Notes under the pieces: model-generated
What the model saw: the letters and a program-made list of their open reading frames with translations, nothing else
What the model was told of the DNA's origin: nothing
Database searches by the model: none
Shown here: one piece after another, positions 39,095 through 48,258 of the stretch
Position numbering within the stretch: the stretch's first letter is position 1
Layout: every line of letters starts with the position of its first letter
Program-made: the position numbers and the translations under genes
From: Desulfovibrio sp. X2
Lineage (GTDB): Bacteria; Desulfobacterota; Desulfovibrionia; Desulfovibrionales; Desulfovibrionaceae
NCBI RefSeq assembly: GCF_000422205.1
Contig: NZ_ATHV01000044.1
Location: 85,649 to 149,648 of the forward strand
DNA: 64,000 nt
Reading direction: 5' to 3'

Positions 39095-39517
39095 CTACTT
39101 CTGCACTTCGTGGCAGCCGGCGCAGGCGCGGGGGCCGCCCTTGATCTTCGGGTCGGGGCCGTGGCCCGCGTGGCAGCCGATGCATTCCTTGTGGAAGGCG
39201 GCCTGCAGGCCCAGGCCACCGGCGGGCTTGTCGCCGCCGTGGCAGGAGTCGCAGGTGCCCGGGGTGGTGCCGTCCAGGAGCTCCGAGGGATCGAGCACGT
39301 TCTTGCCGTTCTCGTAGCGGTGGTGGCAGGCGGTGCAGTCCAGCCCCAGGCTCACGTGGGCGTCGTGGTTGAACTTCACCGGGCCGCGCTTGAGGCCGCC
39401 GGGGAAGTCGGCGGGGTTGCCGATGGTCACGGAGTCGGGCTGCGCGAAGCCGGGCAGCGCGAAGGCGCAGAGCAGGGCCGCGGCCAGAGCGGCGATGATG
39501 ATGTGCGTGGCGCGCAT
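39095..39517 (-). CDS. tmcA: tetraheme cytochrome c, TmcA-type (type II cytochrome c3)
   Basis: 140 residues with an N-terminal signal peptide (cleavage near residue 25), so it works in the periplasm. Four heme-binding CxxCH sites start at Cys61, Cys89, Cys112 and Cys132; His51, His54 and His109 are likely distal ligands. All four sites have the two-residue spacing. Its ATG overlaps the tmcB stop by one base. In Desulfovibrio TmcA passes electrons from periplasmic hydrogenases (via type I cytochrome c3) to the membrane complex. The assignment rests on the neighbours. Confidence 0.85.
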   Translation of the reverse strand: MRATHIIIAALAAALLCAFALPGFAQPDSVTIGNPADFPGGLKRGPVKFNHDAHVSLGLDCTACHHRYENGKNVLDPSELLDGTTPGTCDSCHGGDKPAGGLGLQAAFHKECIGCHAGHGPDPKIKGGPRACAGCHEVQK

Positions 39518-40812
39518 TACTCGGCCTCCTCCTCGTCGGGTTGCAGATGGGGCGGAATCACCATGAGCTCGCAGAGGATTTCCTTGAACGAGATGACCTT
39601 GATGCCGAGGTCGTATTCCTTGTTCAGGTCGTTGATCTGGTCCGTGCAGTTGTGGCAGGGCGCGAGCACGAACTTGGCGCCCGTGGCCTTGATCTGGTCG
39701 GCCTTGTACTTGCCGGAGACCATGCGCAGCTTCTTGTAGTCCGGCCCCATGGGGATGAAGCCGCCTCCGCCGCCGCAGCAGTGGCTGTACTCGTCGTGCG
39801 GCTCCATGAGGCGCACGTCCTCGGCGACCATGTAGAGCAGCTCGACGCCCAGCTTGGCCAGGTCGCCGTTGCGCGAGAGGTTGCAGGGGTGCTGGTAGGT
39901 GACGGGCTCCTTGAACTTGTGGCGGAGCTTGATCTTGCCGGACTTCATGTACTCGTGGAACACCGCCACGGCGTGGGTCACGGGCACCGGGGCCTGGCCG
40001 TTGGGCTGCTTGGTCCAGTAGGGACCTTCGTACTTGGCGGCGCGGTAGGCGTGGCCGCACTCGGTGATGCAGATCTTCTCCGCGCCGAGCTTCTTGGCCG
40101 CGTCGTACATGGTCTGGGCCAGCATGCCCGCGACCTCGACGTTGCCCGAGAACATGGACAGGTTGGTGGCCTCCCAGCCGTGGCTCGGCATGGTCCAGGA
40201 CTCGCCCGCCACCTGGAAGACCTGGGCGGCCATCTGGATGTCCTGCGGGTAGTACTTGGGCTCGCGGGCGTTGACCGTGTACATGATGCGGCAGTTCTCG
40301 CGGTCGATGGGGACTTCGAGGCCCTTGATGACGTCCTCGCCTTCCTCGGCCATCCACTCGCAGGTCTCGACGAACTCGTCGTCCGTCATCTCCATCTGGT
40401 TGCCGGTCTTCACGTAGCTTTCGTCGATGGTCATCAGGCGATCGGGGCAGACGTCCTGCGTGCGCAGGCACTGCCGGGCGATGTGGATCATGACGCCCAT
40501 GTCGATGCCGAAGGGGCAGTACTGGGAGCAGCGGCGGCACATGTTGCAGCGGCCCCAGGCGATCTCCTTGGCCTCTTCCAGGAACTCCCGGTCCACTTCG
40601 CCCTTGCGCTTGATGAGCTCGCCGAGCGTCTTGCGCACCTTGTACTGGGGCATGTACTCGGGCTTCTTGTCGTTGGTCAGGTAAAAGAAGCAGGAGTCCG
40701 CGCAGATCGCGCAGGACGTGCAGGCCTTGAGCCACAGGCGCAGGCGCGCGGTGTCGTTGCGGGCCAGGACCTCGCGGATCTTGGCGGGCTCGACGGGCTT
40801 GATGTCAGTCAT
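39517..40812 (-). CDS. tmcB: Tmc complex Fe-S subunit with CCG domain, TmcB-type (HdrD/HmcF-like)
   Basis: 431 residues. Two ferredoxin-type motifs occur at the N-terminus (CTSCAICADSC and CNMCRRCSQYCP). The C-terminal part is a CCG domain with CITECGH, HPCNLSRNG, HCCGGGGGF and APCHNC, similar to the catalytic subunit of heterodisulfide reductases. It would be on the cytoplasmic face and take electrons from the cytochrome b subunit. tmcC ends ten bases before its start; tmcA starts within its stop. Confidence 0.87.
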   Translation of the reverse strand: MTDIKPVEPAKIREVLARNDTARLRLWLKACTSCAICADSCFFYLTNDKKPEYMPQYKVRKTLGELIKRKGEVDREFLEEAKEIAWGRCNMCRRCSQYCPFGIDMGVMIHIARQCLRTQDVCPDRLMTIDESYVKTGNQMEMTDDEFVETCEWMAEEGEDVIKGLEVPIDRENCRIMYTVNAREPKYYPQDIQMAAQVFQVAGESWTMPSHGWEATNLSMFSGNVEVAGMLAQTMYDAAKKLGAEKICITECGHAYRAAKYEGPYWTKQPNGQAPVPVTHAVAVFHEYMKSGKIKLRHKFKEPVTYQHPCNLSRNGDLAKLGVELLYMVAEDVRLMEPHDEYSHCCGGGGGFIPMGPDYKKLRMVSGKYKADQIKATGAKFVLAPCHNCTDQINDLNKEYDLGIKVISFKEILCELMVIPPHLQPDEEEAE

Positions 40813-40822
40813 GTCGATACTC

Positions 40823-41473
40823 CTACCAGGTCTTGGTGCCGCGACGGGCGAACTCGCTGCCGATGAAGGCGCGTCCGAAGAAGAAGAGGAAGGCGTGCGC
40901 CAGCCGGGTGAAGGGCAGGCAGATGAGCATGATGCCGCCCGTCAGCACGTGGACCATGAGCATGTTGTCCGGGGTGAGCAGCATCTTGTGCGCCGCCAGG
41001 TAGCCGGTCAGGAAGGGCAGGATGGTGATGGCCCACAGCAGCCAGTCGGCCGGGCCGGTGACGATGCGCACCTCGGGCTTCACGAGGCGGCGGATGAGCA
41101 GGCCCGCGGCCGCGATCAGGAAGACGATGGTCAGGCCGTCGGTGACCGGATCGGACACGCTCGGCCAGTCCACGCCCCAGTTGTAGGCCAGCGTCACCAC
41201 GTGGCCCAGGGCGAAGAGCGGGGCGAAGATGAGGCAGAAGTGGAAGGCGAAGGTCAGGACCGTGGTCCCCGGATGCTCGCGCCAGCTGCGCGAGCCGTAG
41301 GGGATCAGCCAGTTGACGATGGAGGCGAACATCCAGCCGGGTTTGGCGTGATCGAAAAAGACCTTGTCCGTGCGACGGGAGCGCAGAACCAGCGAGCCTA
41401 TCTGCCAGATGCTCCCGAAGATCAGCACGGTGAAGGCGATCCACAGGAAGGGACCGTTCACGAAATCGTACAT
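40823..41473 (-). CDS. tmcC: Tmc complex membrane cytochrome b subunit, TmcC-type
   Basis: 216 residues with five to six membrane helices of the NarI/DsrM kind. Candidate heme ligands are His in FAFHFCLIF, FALGHVVTL, and MLMVHVLTGG. It would carry electrons across the membrane between TmcA and TmcB. It is the first gene of this operon, giving the order C-B-A; no tmcD-like Trp-rich protein follows tmcA. Confidence 0.84.
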   Translation of the reverse strand: MYDFVNGPFLWIAFTVLIFGSIWQIGSLVLRSRRTDKVFFDHAKPGWMFASIVNWLIPYGSRSWREHPGTTVLTFAFHFCLIFAPLFALGHVVTLAYNWGVDWPSVSDPVTDGLTIVFLIAAAGLLIRRLVKPEVRIVTGPADWLLWAITILPFLTGYLAAHKMLLTPDNMLMVHVLTGGIMLICLPFTRLAHAFLFFFGRAFIGSEFARRGTKTW

Positions 41474-42040
41474 GTCTTCTCCTTCTGCCCGTGGTGGGCA
41501 GGGATGATGATTGTTTGTGCAGCCGATGCCTGTGTCGGAGTCCGGCACGCCACCTGCCGGACAGGCTGCTCCCTTCTGACGCGGGCGGAAATTTCGGCTC
41601 CGCCGTTGCCGTTTGAGGCGCTCACTCAGAAGAGGGAAAGCCCGACAGGCCGGGCCGGAAGATCATTCCGGCCCAAGGCTCGGGGCAAGGAGCGCGGCCC
41701 GCCGTGCGCACACTGCGCCGCAGTCGACCGACGATCCGGCCCATCCAGCCGTGACAAGGCCTGCCGCCAGGGTCGCGCCCGCGGGAAGGCGGCCGCTTCC
41801 GTCGATCCCACCATCTCCGGAAGAGGGTCCCTGTTCCTGCGCGCGCAACAAGACGCCCGACCGGGCGCCGGTCCGAAGACCGGCCGCATCGCGGTCGCGG
41901 CGTACCCGTCTGCCGCGGCAATACCTCGTGAGGCGTTCCCGTGCAACCGTGCGCACCTCAATGAGACTCATGTGTATTATCTATAAGCAAAATACGGCCG
42001 GGGGAAGCCCCCCCGGCCGTATTTTTTTTCGGGATCGCCG
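41474..42040. other. intergenic region between the tmc operon start and the lactate operon end
   Basis: 567 bases without a credible gene. It contains a perfect hairpin (GGGCCGGAA, 41652-41660, with TTCCGGCCC, 41666-41674) and the terminator described separately. The promoter of tmcC must lie here on the minus strand, but no clear motif can be fixed. Confidence 0.5.
41989..42029. terminator. bidirectional terminator at the end of the lactate operon
   Basis: A perfect 16-base stem, AAAATACGGCCGGGGG (41989-42004) with 42010-42025 and a 5-base loop. On the minus strand it is 12 bases past the last lactate-operon stop and ends in TTTT; on the plus strand it ends in eight T. Confidence 0.9.
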
Positions 42041-44194
42041 CTACTTCAGGCGCTCGGCGAGGAGCTCGGCGGTATGCTTGACTTCGATCTTGCGGCCGGA
42101 GGCGTTCATGCCGCCGCGGATCTGCATGACGCAGCCCGGGCAGTCCGTGGCGACCACGGAGACGCCGCCCGCTTCCAGGTTGGCCAGCTTCTTGGCCAGG
42201 AGCGTCCTGGAGACGACCGGGAACTTCATGGAGTAGGAGCCGCCGAAGCCGCAGCAAACCTCCTCTTCGTCCGTGGGCACGTACTTGTGGGCCGTGCCGA
42301 GGAGCTCGCGCGGGGCCTCGTGCACGTCCATGCCGCGGCAGAGGTGGCAGGGGGCGTGGAAGCCCACGGCCTTGCCGGAGTTGGTGAAGTCGTTCTCGTC
42401 AAGTCCCAGCACGTCGTGCACGAAGGAGCTGAAGTCGATGACCTTGTCCGAGAACTGCTCCGCCTTGGCGGCCAGCGCCGTGTCGTCCTCGAGCAGCTTG
42501 GGGTAGCCGTGCTTCAGGTGCGAGGCGCAGGAGGCGCACAGGGTGACGATGTAGTCGTAGTCCGCCGGGTCCATGGCCGTCAGGTTCTGGCGAGCCACGT
42601 CCTTGGCCGCTTCCTTCTCGCCCATCATGGTCACGGGCAGGCCGCAGCAGGACTGCTTCATGGGGAAGTCGAGCGCCACGCCGCCGCGCTTGGTCATGAC
42701 CTTGACCGCGGCGACCATCTGCTCGGGGTAGACGAAGTCCTGCACGCAGCCCGAGAAGAGCGCCACCTTGAGGGTGGGGTGCGGGACGTTCGGCTTCACG
42801 TCCTTCCACATGTCGCGGAACGCCTTGGGGGCGATGGCCGGCAGCTTGCGGAAGTCCTGGCCCTTCATGAACACGGTGGGCAGATGGCGGATGAACTGCC
42901 CTTCCTTGTCGGAGAAGGGCTTCTGGGCCCAGCGCATGTTCTTCAGCAGGGTGTGGAACAGGGCGCGGTTCTTCAGCACCAGGCCCAGGAGCTTGCTCTG
43001 CGTGGGATGTCCTTCCTCGTCCTGGATGCGGGCGTGGATCTCCTTGATCAGGCGCGGCAGGTCGATGCCCGCGGCGCAGACCTCCTTGCAGGCCCCGCAG
43101 TTGACGCAGTTCTGCACCAGGAACTTGGCCTTGTCGCGGCCGTGGAAGAAGTACGTGTTGATCATGCCGATGGCGCCGATGTAGATGTGGCCGTACTTGT
43201 GGCCACCCACCAGGCGGTACACCGGGCAGACGTTGGCGCAGGCGCCGCAGCGCACGCAGCGCAGGGCCTGGCCGAAGTCCTTGTCCTTGGCCAGGGCGCG
43301 GCGACCGTTGTCCAGGAAGACCACGTGCATGATCTTCTTGTTCTCGGGCGCGCTCTTGCACTCGTTGGGGCCGGTGATCCAGGTCACGTAGGAGGTCAGC
43401 TGCTGGCCCGTGGCGTTGCGCGGCAGGACCTTCAGCACGCGGAAGGCGTCGTGCATCGTGCCCGTCAGCTTGTCCAGGCCCATGATCGCGACGTGCACGC
43501 GCGGCAGGGTCGTGGTCAGGCGGGCGTTGCCCTCGTTGGTCACGATGCCGATGGTGCCGGTCTCGGCCACGGCGAAGTTGCCGCCCGAGATGCCCATGTC
43601 GGCCTCGACGAACTTGCGGCGAAGCTCCCGGCGGGCGACCTTGACCAGCTTCTGGATGTCCACTTCCTGCTTCTTGTGGGTGACCTCGGTGAAGAGGTCG
43701 GCCACCTGGTAGCGGGAGAGGTGGATGGCCGGCATGACCATGTGGGACGGCCCCTCGTGGCGCAGCTGGATGATCCATTCGCCCAGGTCCGACTCCACGA
43801 CGTCGAGGCCCACGTCCTCCAGGTGGTGGTTGAGGAGCGTCTCCTCCGCGGTCATGGACTTGGACTTGATGATCTTCTTGACGTCGTTCTCACGCGCGAT
43901 CTTGGCGATGATCTCGTTGGCCTCGAAGGCGGTCTTGGCCAGGTGCACCTTGATGCCCATGGACTCGGCCTTGGCCTTGAACTGCTCGAAGAGCTCGTCC
44001 ATGCGCGGCATGGCCTCGTCCTTGGCCTTGGCGATCTCGGCGATCAGGCCCTTGACGTCCATGCCCGCGAAGGCGTTGGCCCGTCCGGTGCGGTAGGCCA
44101 CGGCGAAGGTGTCGAGGATCTTGCGCTGGAAGTCGTTGCTCAGCGAATCCTCGAGCTCGGACAGGTATTGGTCGAGAGTGGTCGCGGTTTGCAT
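42041..44194 (-). CDS. LutB-LutA fusion, Fe-S lactate oxidation protein
   Basis: 717 residues joining two subunits of the LutABC L-lactate dehydrogenase. Residues about 60-310 are the LUD domain of LutB (AETGTIGIVTNEGNARL). Two [4Fe-4S] motifs follow (CVRCGACANVCP, CVNCGACKEVC). The C-terminal third is LutA-like with two CCG modules: FSGCVQDF, SCCGLPV, LCASC; and APCHLC, VCCGFGGSY, DCPGC. The chain should oxidise L-lactate to pyruvate with LutC. Its ATG overlaps the lutC stop (ATGA). Gene order corresponds to DVU3033 of D. vulgaris. It is the last gene before the terminator. Confidence 0.9.
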   Translation of the reverse strand: MQTATTLDQYLSELEDSLSNDFQRKILDTFAVAYRTGRANAFAGMDVKGLIAEIAKAKDEAMPRMDELFEQFKAKAESMGIKVHLAKTAFEANEIIAKIARENDVKKIIKSKSMTAEETLLNHHLEDVGLDVVESDLGEWIIQLRHEGPSHMVMPAIHLSRYQVADLFTEVTHKKQEVDIQKLVKVARRELRRKFVEADMGISGGNFAVAETGTIGIVTNEGNARLTTTLPRVHVAIMGLDKLTGTMHDAFRVLKVLPRNATGQQLTSYVTWITGPNECKSAPENKKIMHVVFLDNGRRALAKDKDFGQALRCVRCGACANVCPVYRLVGGHKYGHIYIGAIGMINTYFFHGRDKAKFLVQNCVNCGACKEVCAAGIDLPRLIKEIHARIQDEEGHPTQSKLLGLVLKNRALFHTLLKNMRWAQKPFSDKEGQFIRHLPTVFMKGQDFRKLPAIAPKAFRDMWKDVKPNVPHPTLKVALFSGCVQDFVYPEQMVAAVKVMTKRGGVALDFPMKQSCCGLPVTMMGEKEAAKDVARQNLTAMDPADYDYIVTLCASCASHLKHGYPKLLEDDTALAAKAEQFSDKVIDFSSFVHDVLGLDENDFTNSGKAVGFHAPCHLCRGMDVHEAPRELLGTAHKYVPTDEEEVCCGFGGSYSMKFPVVSRTLLAKKLANLEAGGVSVVATDCPGCVMQIRGGMNASGRKIEVKHTAELLAERLK

Positions 44195-44823
44195 CAGGCA
44201 GCCTCCAGAAGAAGAACGTGGAGCTCCAGGGGGCCGTGCACGCCGATGGCCAGCACGCGCTCGATGTCGGCGGTGCGGCTCGGGCCGGTGATGAAGGCCA
44301 TGTAGCTCGGGGTCTTGTTGACGATGTCCAGGAGCTCTTCCTCGCACTCGTAGGTGCCGGCCCTGAGCTTGGACTCGGGCAGGACCACGACGTTGATCTC
44401 GCTGACCATCGTCGAGAGGCGGACCTCCTCGGCGGAGGAGTCCACCACCACGGTGCCGGTCTCGGCCAGGCCGTAGTCGGCCAGGGTGAAGCCGATGTCG
44501 ATGCCCGCCAGGTGGTCGCGCATGTCCTTGGTGAGCAGCTTGATCCCGGCCTTGTCGGCCAGGGTCTTCAGCTCCTTGAGCGCCTTGCCGGACAGCTGCG
44601 GCGCGGCGATGACGCGCTCGGCGGTCTTCTGCCCGCAGAGCTCACCGGCCGCATCGGACACGGGCTCGCCGCAGCCGGACATGAGCAGCTGGCAGGCTTC
44701 CTTCTTCAGGCAGATGTCCACGGCGTAGGCGTAGGCCTCCTTCATGGACTTCACCTTCTTCACGACGGCGGAGACGGCCTCCGCCTTCTGGGTGAAAAGG
44801 GATTCGATCTCTTGTTGCACCAC
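44194..44823 (-). CDS. lutC: LutC-type LUD domain protein
   Basis: 209 residues of the LUD/YkgG family, with the signature DYGLAETGTVVV and FITGPSRTADIE. It is the third component of the Lut lactate dehydrogenase. Two consecutive GTG codons can start it (44823 or 44820); the first is placed six bases after GGAGG. This corresponds to DVU3032 in D. vulgaris. A GC-rich hairpin separates it from ackA. Confidence 0.9.
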   Translation of the reverse strand: MVQQEIESLFTQKAEAVSAVVKKVKSMKEAYAYAVDICLKKEACQLLMSGCGEPVSDAAGELCGQKTAERVIAAPQLSGKALKELKTLADKAGIKLLTKDMRDHLAGIDIGFTLADYGLAETGTVVVDSSAEEVRLSTMVSEINVVVLPESKLRAGTYECEEELLDIVNKTPSYMAFITGPSRTADIERVLAIGVHGPLELHVLLLEAA

Positions 44824-44840
44824 GTGGCACCTCCGGGATT

Positions 44841-44880
44841 GCCGCGCCGCCGCCGTATCGTCCGACAGCGGCGGCGCGGC
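44841..44880 (-). other. GC-only hairpin between ackA and lutC
   Basis: GCCGCGCCGCCG (44841-44852) pairs perfectly with CGGCGGCGCGGC (44869-44880). It fills most of the 65-base gap and has no T tract, so an RNA-stability or partial-attenuation role within the operon is more likely than a full terminator. Confidence 0.6.
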
Positions 44881-44888
44881 GTTTGATC

Positions 44889-46103
44889 TTACTGGTTACG
44901 CAGCACTTCGAGGGTCTCGGTGGCGATCTCGAGCTCCTCGTTGGTCGGGATGATGAAGATCTTGATCGGGCTGCCCGCGGCGCTGATCTCCACGGCCTGG
45001 CCGCGCGGCGCGTGCATGTTCTTGTCGCTGTCGATGACCGCGCCGAGGGGGGCCAGGGTCGCGCAGGCGAGCTGGCGCACCACGGCGTCGTTCTCGCCGA
45101 TGCCCGCCGTGAAGCAGATGGCGTCGCAGCCGCCCAGGACCGCCAGGTCCTGGCCGATGAACTGGGTCACGCGGCGGCAGAAGACCTTGAGCGCCAGCTC
45201 CGCGTCCGCGTCGCCCTCGCTCACGCGCGCGTGGATGTCGCGCATGTCGTTGTAGCCGCAAAGCCCCTTGAGGCCGCTCTGCTTGTTCAGGATGGTGTCG
45301 ATCTCCTCGGCGGTCAGCCCCTTGTTGGAGGCCAGGAAGGCGATCACGGCCGGGTCGATGTCGCCGCAGCGCGTGCCCATGACCAGGCCGCCGAGCGGGG
45401 TCAGGCCCATGCTCGTGTCGATGCACTTGCCGTTCTTGACCGCGTCCATGGAGCAGCCGTTGCCCAGGTGCACGGTGATGCACGAGGTCTCGGAGAAGGG
45501 CTTGCCGAGCAGCTTGGCGCACTGCTTGGCCACGTAGCCGTGCGAGGTGCCGTGGAAGCCGTAGCGGCGGATCTTCAGCTCGGTGTAGTATTCCTTGGGG
45601 ATGGCGTAGCGGTAGGCCTCGGGAGCCATGGTCTGGTGGAACGCGGTGTCGAAGACGACCACGTTGGGCACGCCGGGCAGGAGCTTGCGCGCCGTCTCGA
45701 TGCCGGCCAGGTGGCCGGGGTTGTGCAGCGGGCCCAGCGGGATGAGCTTCCGGATGCCCTCGACGACCGAGTCGTCCACGAGCATGGGCTGGCTGAAGAG
45801 GTCGCCGCCCTGCACCACGCGGTGGCCGATGGCGTCGACGTCCGAGATGTTCTCGAGCACGCCGGTGTCCTTGGCCACGATGAGGTCCATGACCTTGGTC
45901 AGGCCGAAGGCGTGGTCCTTGATGGGCATCTCGTAGGAGAAGGACTCCTCCTTGGGGGAGCCGGGGAAACGCTTGTGACGCACCGCGCCGATGCTCTCGC
46001 CGATGCGCTCGACGAGGCCCGTGGTCAGGACGGTGGTGCTGTCCATGTCCAGAAGCTGGTACTTGAGCGACGAGCTTCCGGAGTTGAGGACGAGAATCTT
46101 CAT
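44889..46103 (-). CDS. ackA: acetate kinase
   Basis: 404 residues, the usual length. It transfers phosphate from acetyl phosphate to ADP, the ATP-making step of lactate oxidation. Motifs include NSGSSSLKYQL at the start, FHGTSHGYV, and CFTAGIGEND near the end. The start lies four bases after the pta stop, so the two are translated together. Confidence 0.96.
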   Translation of the reverse strand: MKILVLNSGSSSLKYQLLDMDSTTVLTTGLVERIGESIGAVRHKRFPGSPKEESFSYEMPIKDHAFGLTKVMDLIVAKDTGVLENISDVDAIGHRVVQGGDLFSQPMLVDDSVVEGIRKLIPLGPLHNPGHLAGIETARKLLPGVPNVVVFDTAFHQTMAPEAYRYAIPKEYYTELKIRRYGFHGTSHGYVAKQCAKLLGKPFSETSCITVHLGNGCSMDAVKNGKCIDTSMGLTPLGGLVMGTRCGDIDPAVIAFLASNKGLTAEEIDTILNKQSGLKGLCGYNDMRDIHARVSEGDADAELALKVFCRRVTQFIGQDLAVLGGCDAICFTAGIGENDAVVRQLACATLAPLGAVIDSDKNMHAPRGQAVEISAAGSPIKIFIIPTNEELEIATETLEVLRNQ

Positions 46104-46107
46104 GGTC

Positions 46108-48219
46108 TTAAGCTCCCTTGGTATTGCTGAACTGGGCCTGGATGGCGGTGATGGCCACGGTGTTCACGATGTCGGGCACCGTGCAGCCGCGGCTCAGGTC
46201 GTTCACAGGCTTTCTCAGGCCCTGCAGGACGGGGCCGACGGCGATGGCGTTGGCGGCGCGCTGCACGGCCTTGTAGGTGTTGTTGCCGGTGTTCAGGTCC
46301 GGGAAGATGAACACCGTGGCCTTTCCGGCCACCGGGTTGCCCGGCATCTTGGTGCGGGCGACCTCCGGGTCGTAGGCCGCGTCGTACTGCAGCGGCCCCT
46401 CGAGGGCCATGTTCGGGGCCATCTTCTTGGCCAGGGCCACGGCCTCGCGGACCTTGTCCACGTCCTGGCCCGAGCCGGACTCGCCCGTGGAGTAGGAGAG
46501 CATGGCCACGCGCGGTTCCACGCCGAACTGCACGGCCGTCTCCGCGGAGGCCACGGCGATCTCGGCCAGCTGCGGGGCCGTGGGGTTCGGGTTGACCGCG
46601 CAGTCGCCGAAGACCAGCACGCGGTCGGGCATGCACATGAGGAAGACCGAGGAGACCAGCGAGATGCCGGGCTTGGTCTTGATTATCTGGAGCGCGGGCC
46701 GGATGGTCTGCGCCGTGGTGGTGATGGAGCCCGAGACCATGCCGTCGGCCGCGCCCAGCTGGACCATCATGGTGCCGAAGTAGGTCGGGTCGGCCATGGT
46801 GTCGCGGGCCAGCTCGGGCGTCACGCCCTTGGTCTTGCGCATCTCGAGGAAGGTGTTCCAGTACTCCTCGTACATGGCGGAGTTCACCGGGTCGATGATC
46901 TGGGCGGTGTCGAGGCTCAGCCCCATCTGGCCCGCGCGGTCGACGACCTTGTCCACGTCGCCGAGGATGGTCAGGTCCACGATGCCGCGGCGCAGCAGGA
47001 TGTCGGCGGCCTGCAGGATGCGGTCCGAGGAGCCCTCGGGCAGCACGATGTGGCGCTTGTCCGCCTTGGCCTTCTCGATCAGGCTGTACTCGAACATGAT
47101 CGGGGTGACCTTGGTGGAGCGCTTGGCCTCGAGGCGGTCGCGAAGCTCGCGGGTGTCCACGTGCTCCTCGAAGGAGCCGAGCGCGGTGGCGATCTTCTTC
47201 TGGTCCTCGGGGTCGATGCGGCCGTAGAGCTCGGTCAGCGTGCGCGTGGTCTTGTAGGTGTGGCCCTCGGCCACGAGCACGGGCAGGGGCACGCCGGTCC
47301 AGCCCTCGAGCAGCTTCTGGATGGTCTGCGGGGGCCTGAGTCCGCCGGTGAGCACGATGCCGGCCACTTCCGGATAGGAGTGGGACTGGCGGGTGGCGAA
47401 GCAGGCCAGGATGATGTCCGCGCGGTCACCCGGGGTGATGACCAGACAGTTCTTGGAGACGTACTCCAGGAAGTTGTCCACGTGCATGGCGGCGACCACG
47501 TAGTCGTCGATCTGCACGTCCAGGTGCTCGCGCCCGGACAGGGGCTCGGCGTTCAGCCACTTCTGCACGTCGAGCATGGTCGGCTTGCCGAGCGACGCCA
47601 CCTCGGGGATGACGTAGGCCAGGCATTCCTCGTTGACCCGGTACTTGCAGCGCAGCCCGGTGAGGATCTCGTTCTTGTCCTGGACCTCGGCCCTGTTGAC
47701 GATGGTCGCCAGGATGTCGAGGTTCTTGTCCGTGAAGGTGTCGATCACGATCTGCGTCTGGGCGATGATCTGCTTCGCGGTCTTGCCCTGTCCGTTGGCC
47801 ACGAGGACCACCGGTGCGCCGAGGTTGGCCGCGATTTCGGCATTGATGTCGAACTCGAAGGAGGCGTCGCCGCCCATGAAGTCCGTGCCTTCGCACAGGA
47901 TGAAGTCGAAGCGCGACTCCAGGGCCTTGTACTTGGCCAGGATGTTCTCCATGAGCAGGGCGTGCTCGCCGCGGTTGATGAGGTCCCGGGCCTGCTCGAG
48001 GGTGTAGGCGTAGGCGTCCTGATAGGTCTCGTTCAGGTAGAACTGCGAGAGGATCAGGTTCGTGTCGTGGTCACGCTTGCCCTCGACGCTGCCGCTGATG
48101 ATCGGCCGAAAGAAGCCCACGCGGCGGATGTCGCGCATGAGCAGCTGCATGAGCCCCAGGCAGATGGCGGATTTGCCGCTGCGGGCCTCGGTGTTGATGA
48201 CATAGAGGTTCTTGGCCAT
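46108..48219 (-). CDS. pta: phosphate acetyltransferase (long form)
   Basis: 703 residues, converting acetyl-CoA to acetyl phosphate. The N-terminal ~330 residues are the regulatory P-loop/DRTGG part (NTEARSGKSAICLG at the start). The C-terminal ~330 residues are the catalytic domain, with SYSTGESGSG and FPDLNTGNNTYK. It lies 39 bases after the Fe-S lactate dehydrogenase subunit and directly before ackA. Confidence 0.96.
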   Translation of the reverse strand: MAKNLYVINTEARSGKSAICLGLMQLLMRDIRRVGFFRPIISGSVEGKRDHDTNLILSQFYLNETYQDAYAYTLEQARDLINRGEHALLMENILAKYKALESRFDFILCEGTDFMGGDASFEFDINAEIAANLGAPVVLVANGQGKTAKQIIAQTQIVIDTFTDKNLDILATIVNRAEVQDKNEILTGLRCKYRVNEECLAYVIPEVASLGKPTMLDVQKWLNAEPLSGREHLDVQIDDYVVAAMHVDNFLEYVSKNCLVITPGDRADIILACFATRQSHSYPEVAGIVLTGGLRPPQTIQKLLEGWTGVPLPVLVAEGHTYKTTRTLTELYGRIDPEDQKKIATALGSFEEHVDTRELRDRLEAKRSTKVTPIMFEYSLIEKAKADKRHIVLPEGSSDRILQAADILLRRGIVDLTILGDVDKVVDRAGQMGLSLDTAQIIDPVNSAMYEEYWNTFLEMRKTKGVTPELARDTMADPTYFGTMMVQLGAADGMVSGSITTTAQTIRPALQIIKTKPGISLVSSVFLMCMPDRVLVFGDCAVNPNPTAPQLAEIAVASAETAVQFGVEPRVAMLSYSTGESGSGQDVDKVREAVALAKKMAPNMALEGPLQYDAAYDPEVARTKMPGNPVAGKATVFIFPDLNTGNNTYKAVQRAANAIAVGPVLQGLRKPVNDLSRGCTVPDIVNTVAITAIQAQFSNTKGA

Positions 48220-48258
48220 GATGCACCTTCTTGTTCGGTGTTACCGTCTCGCCCGACG

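Noticed and set aside
42074..44305. Plus-strand open frame opposite the LutB-LutA fusion
   Set aside because: Opposite strand of a gene with clear cluster motifs; composition is typical of antisense frames.
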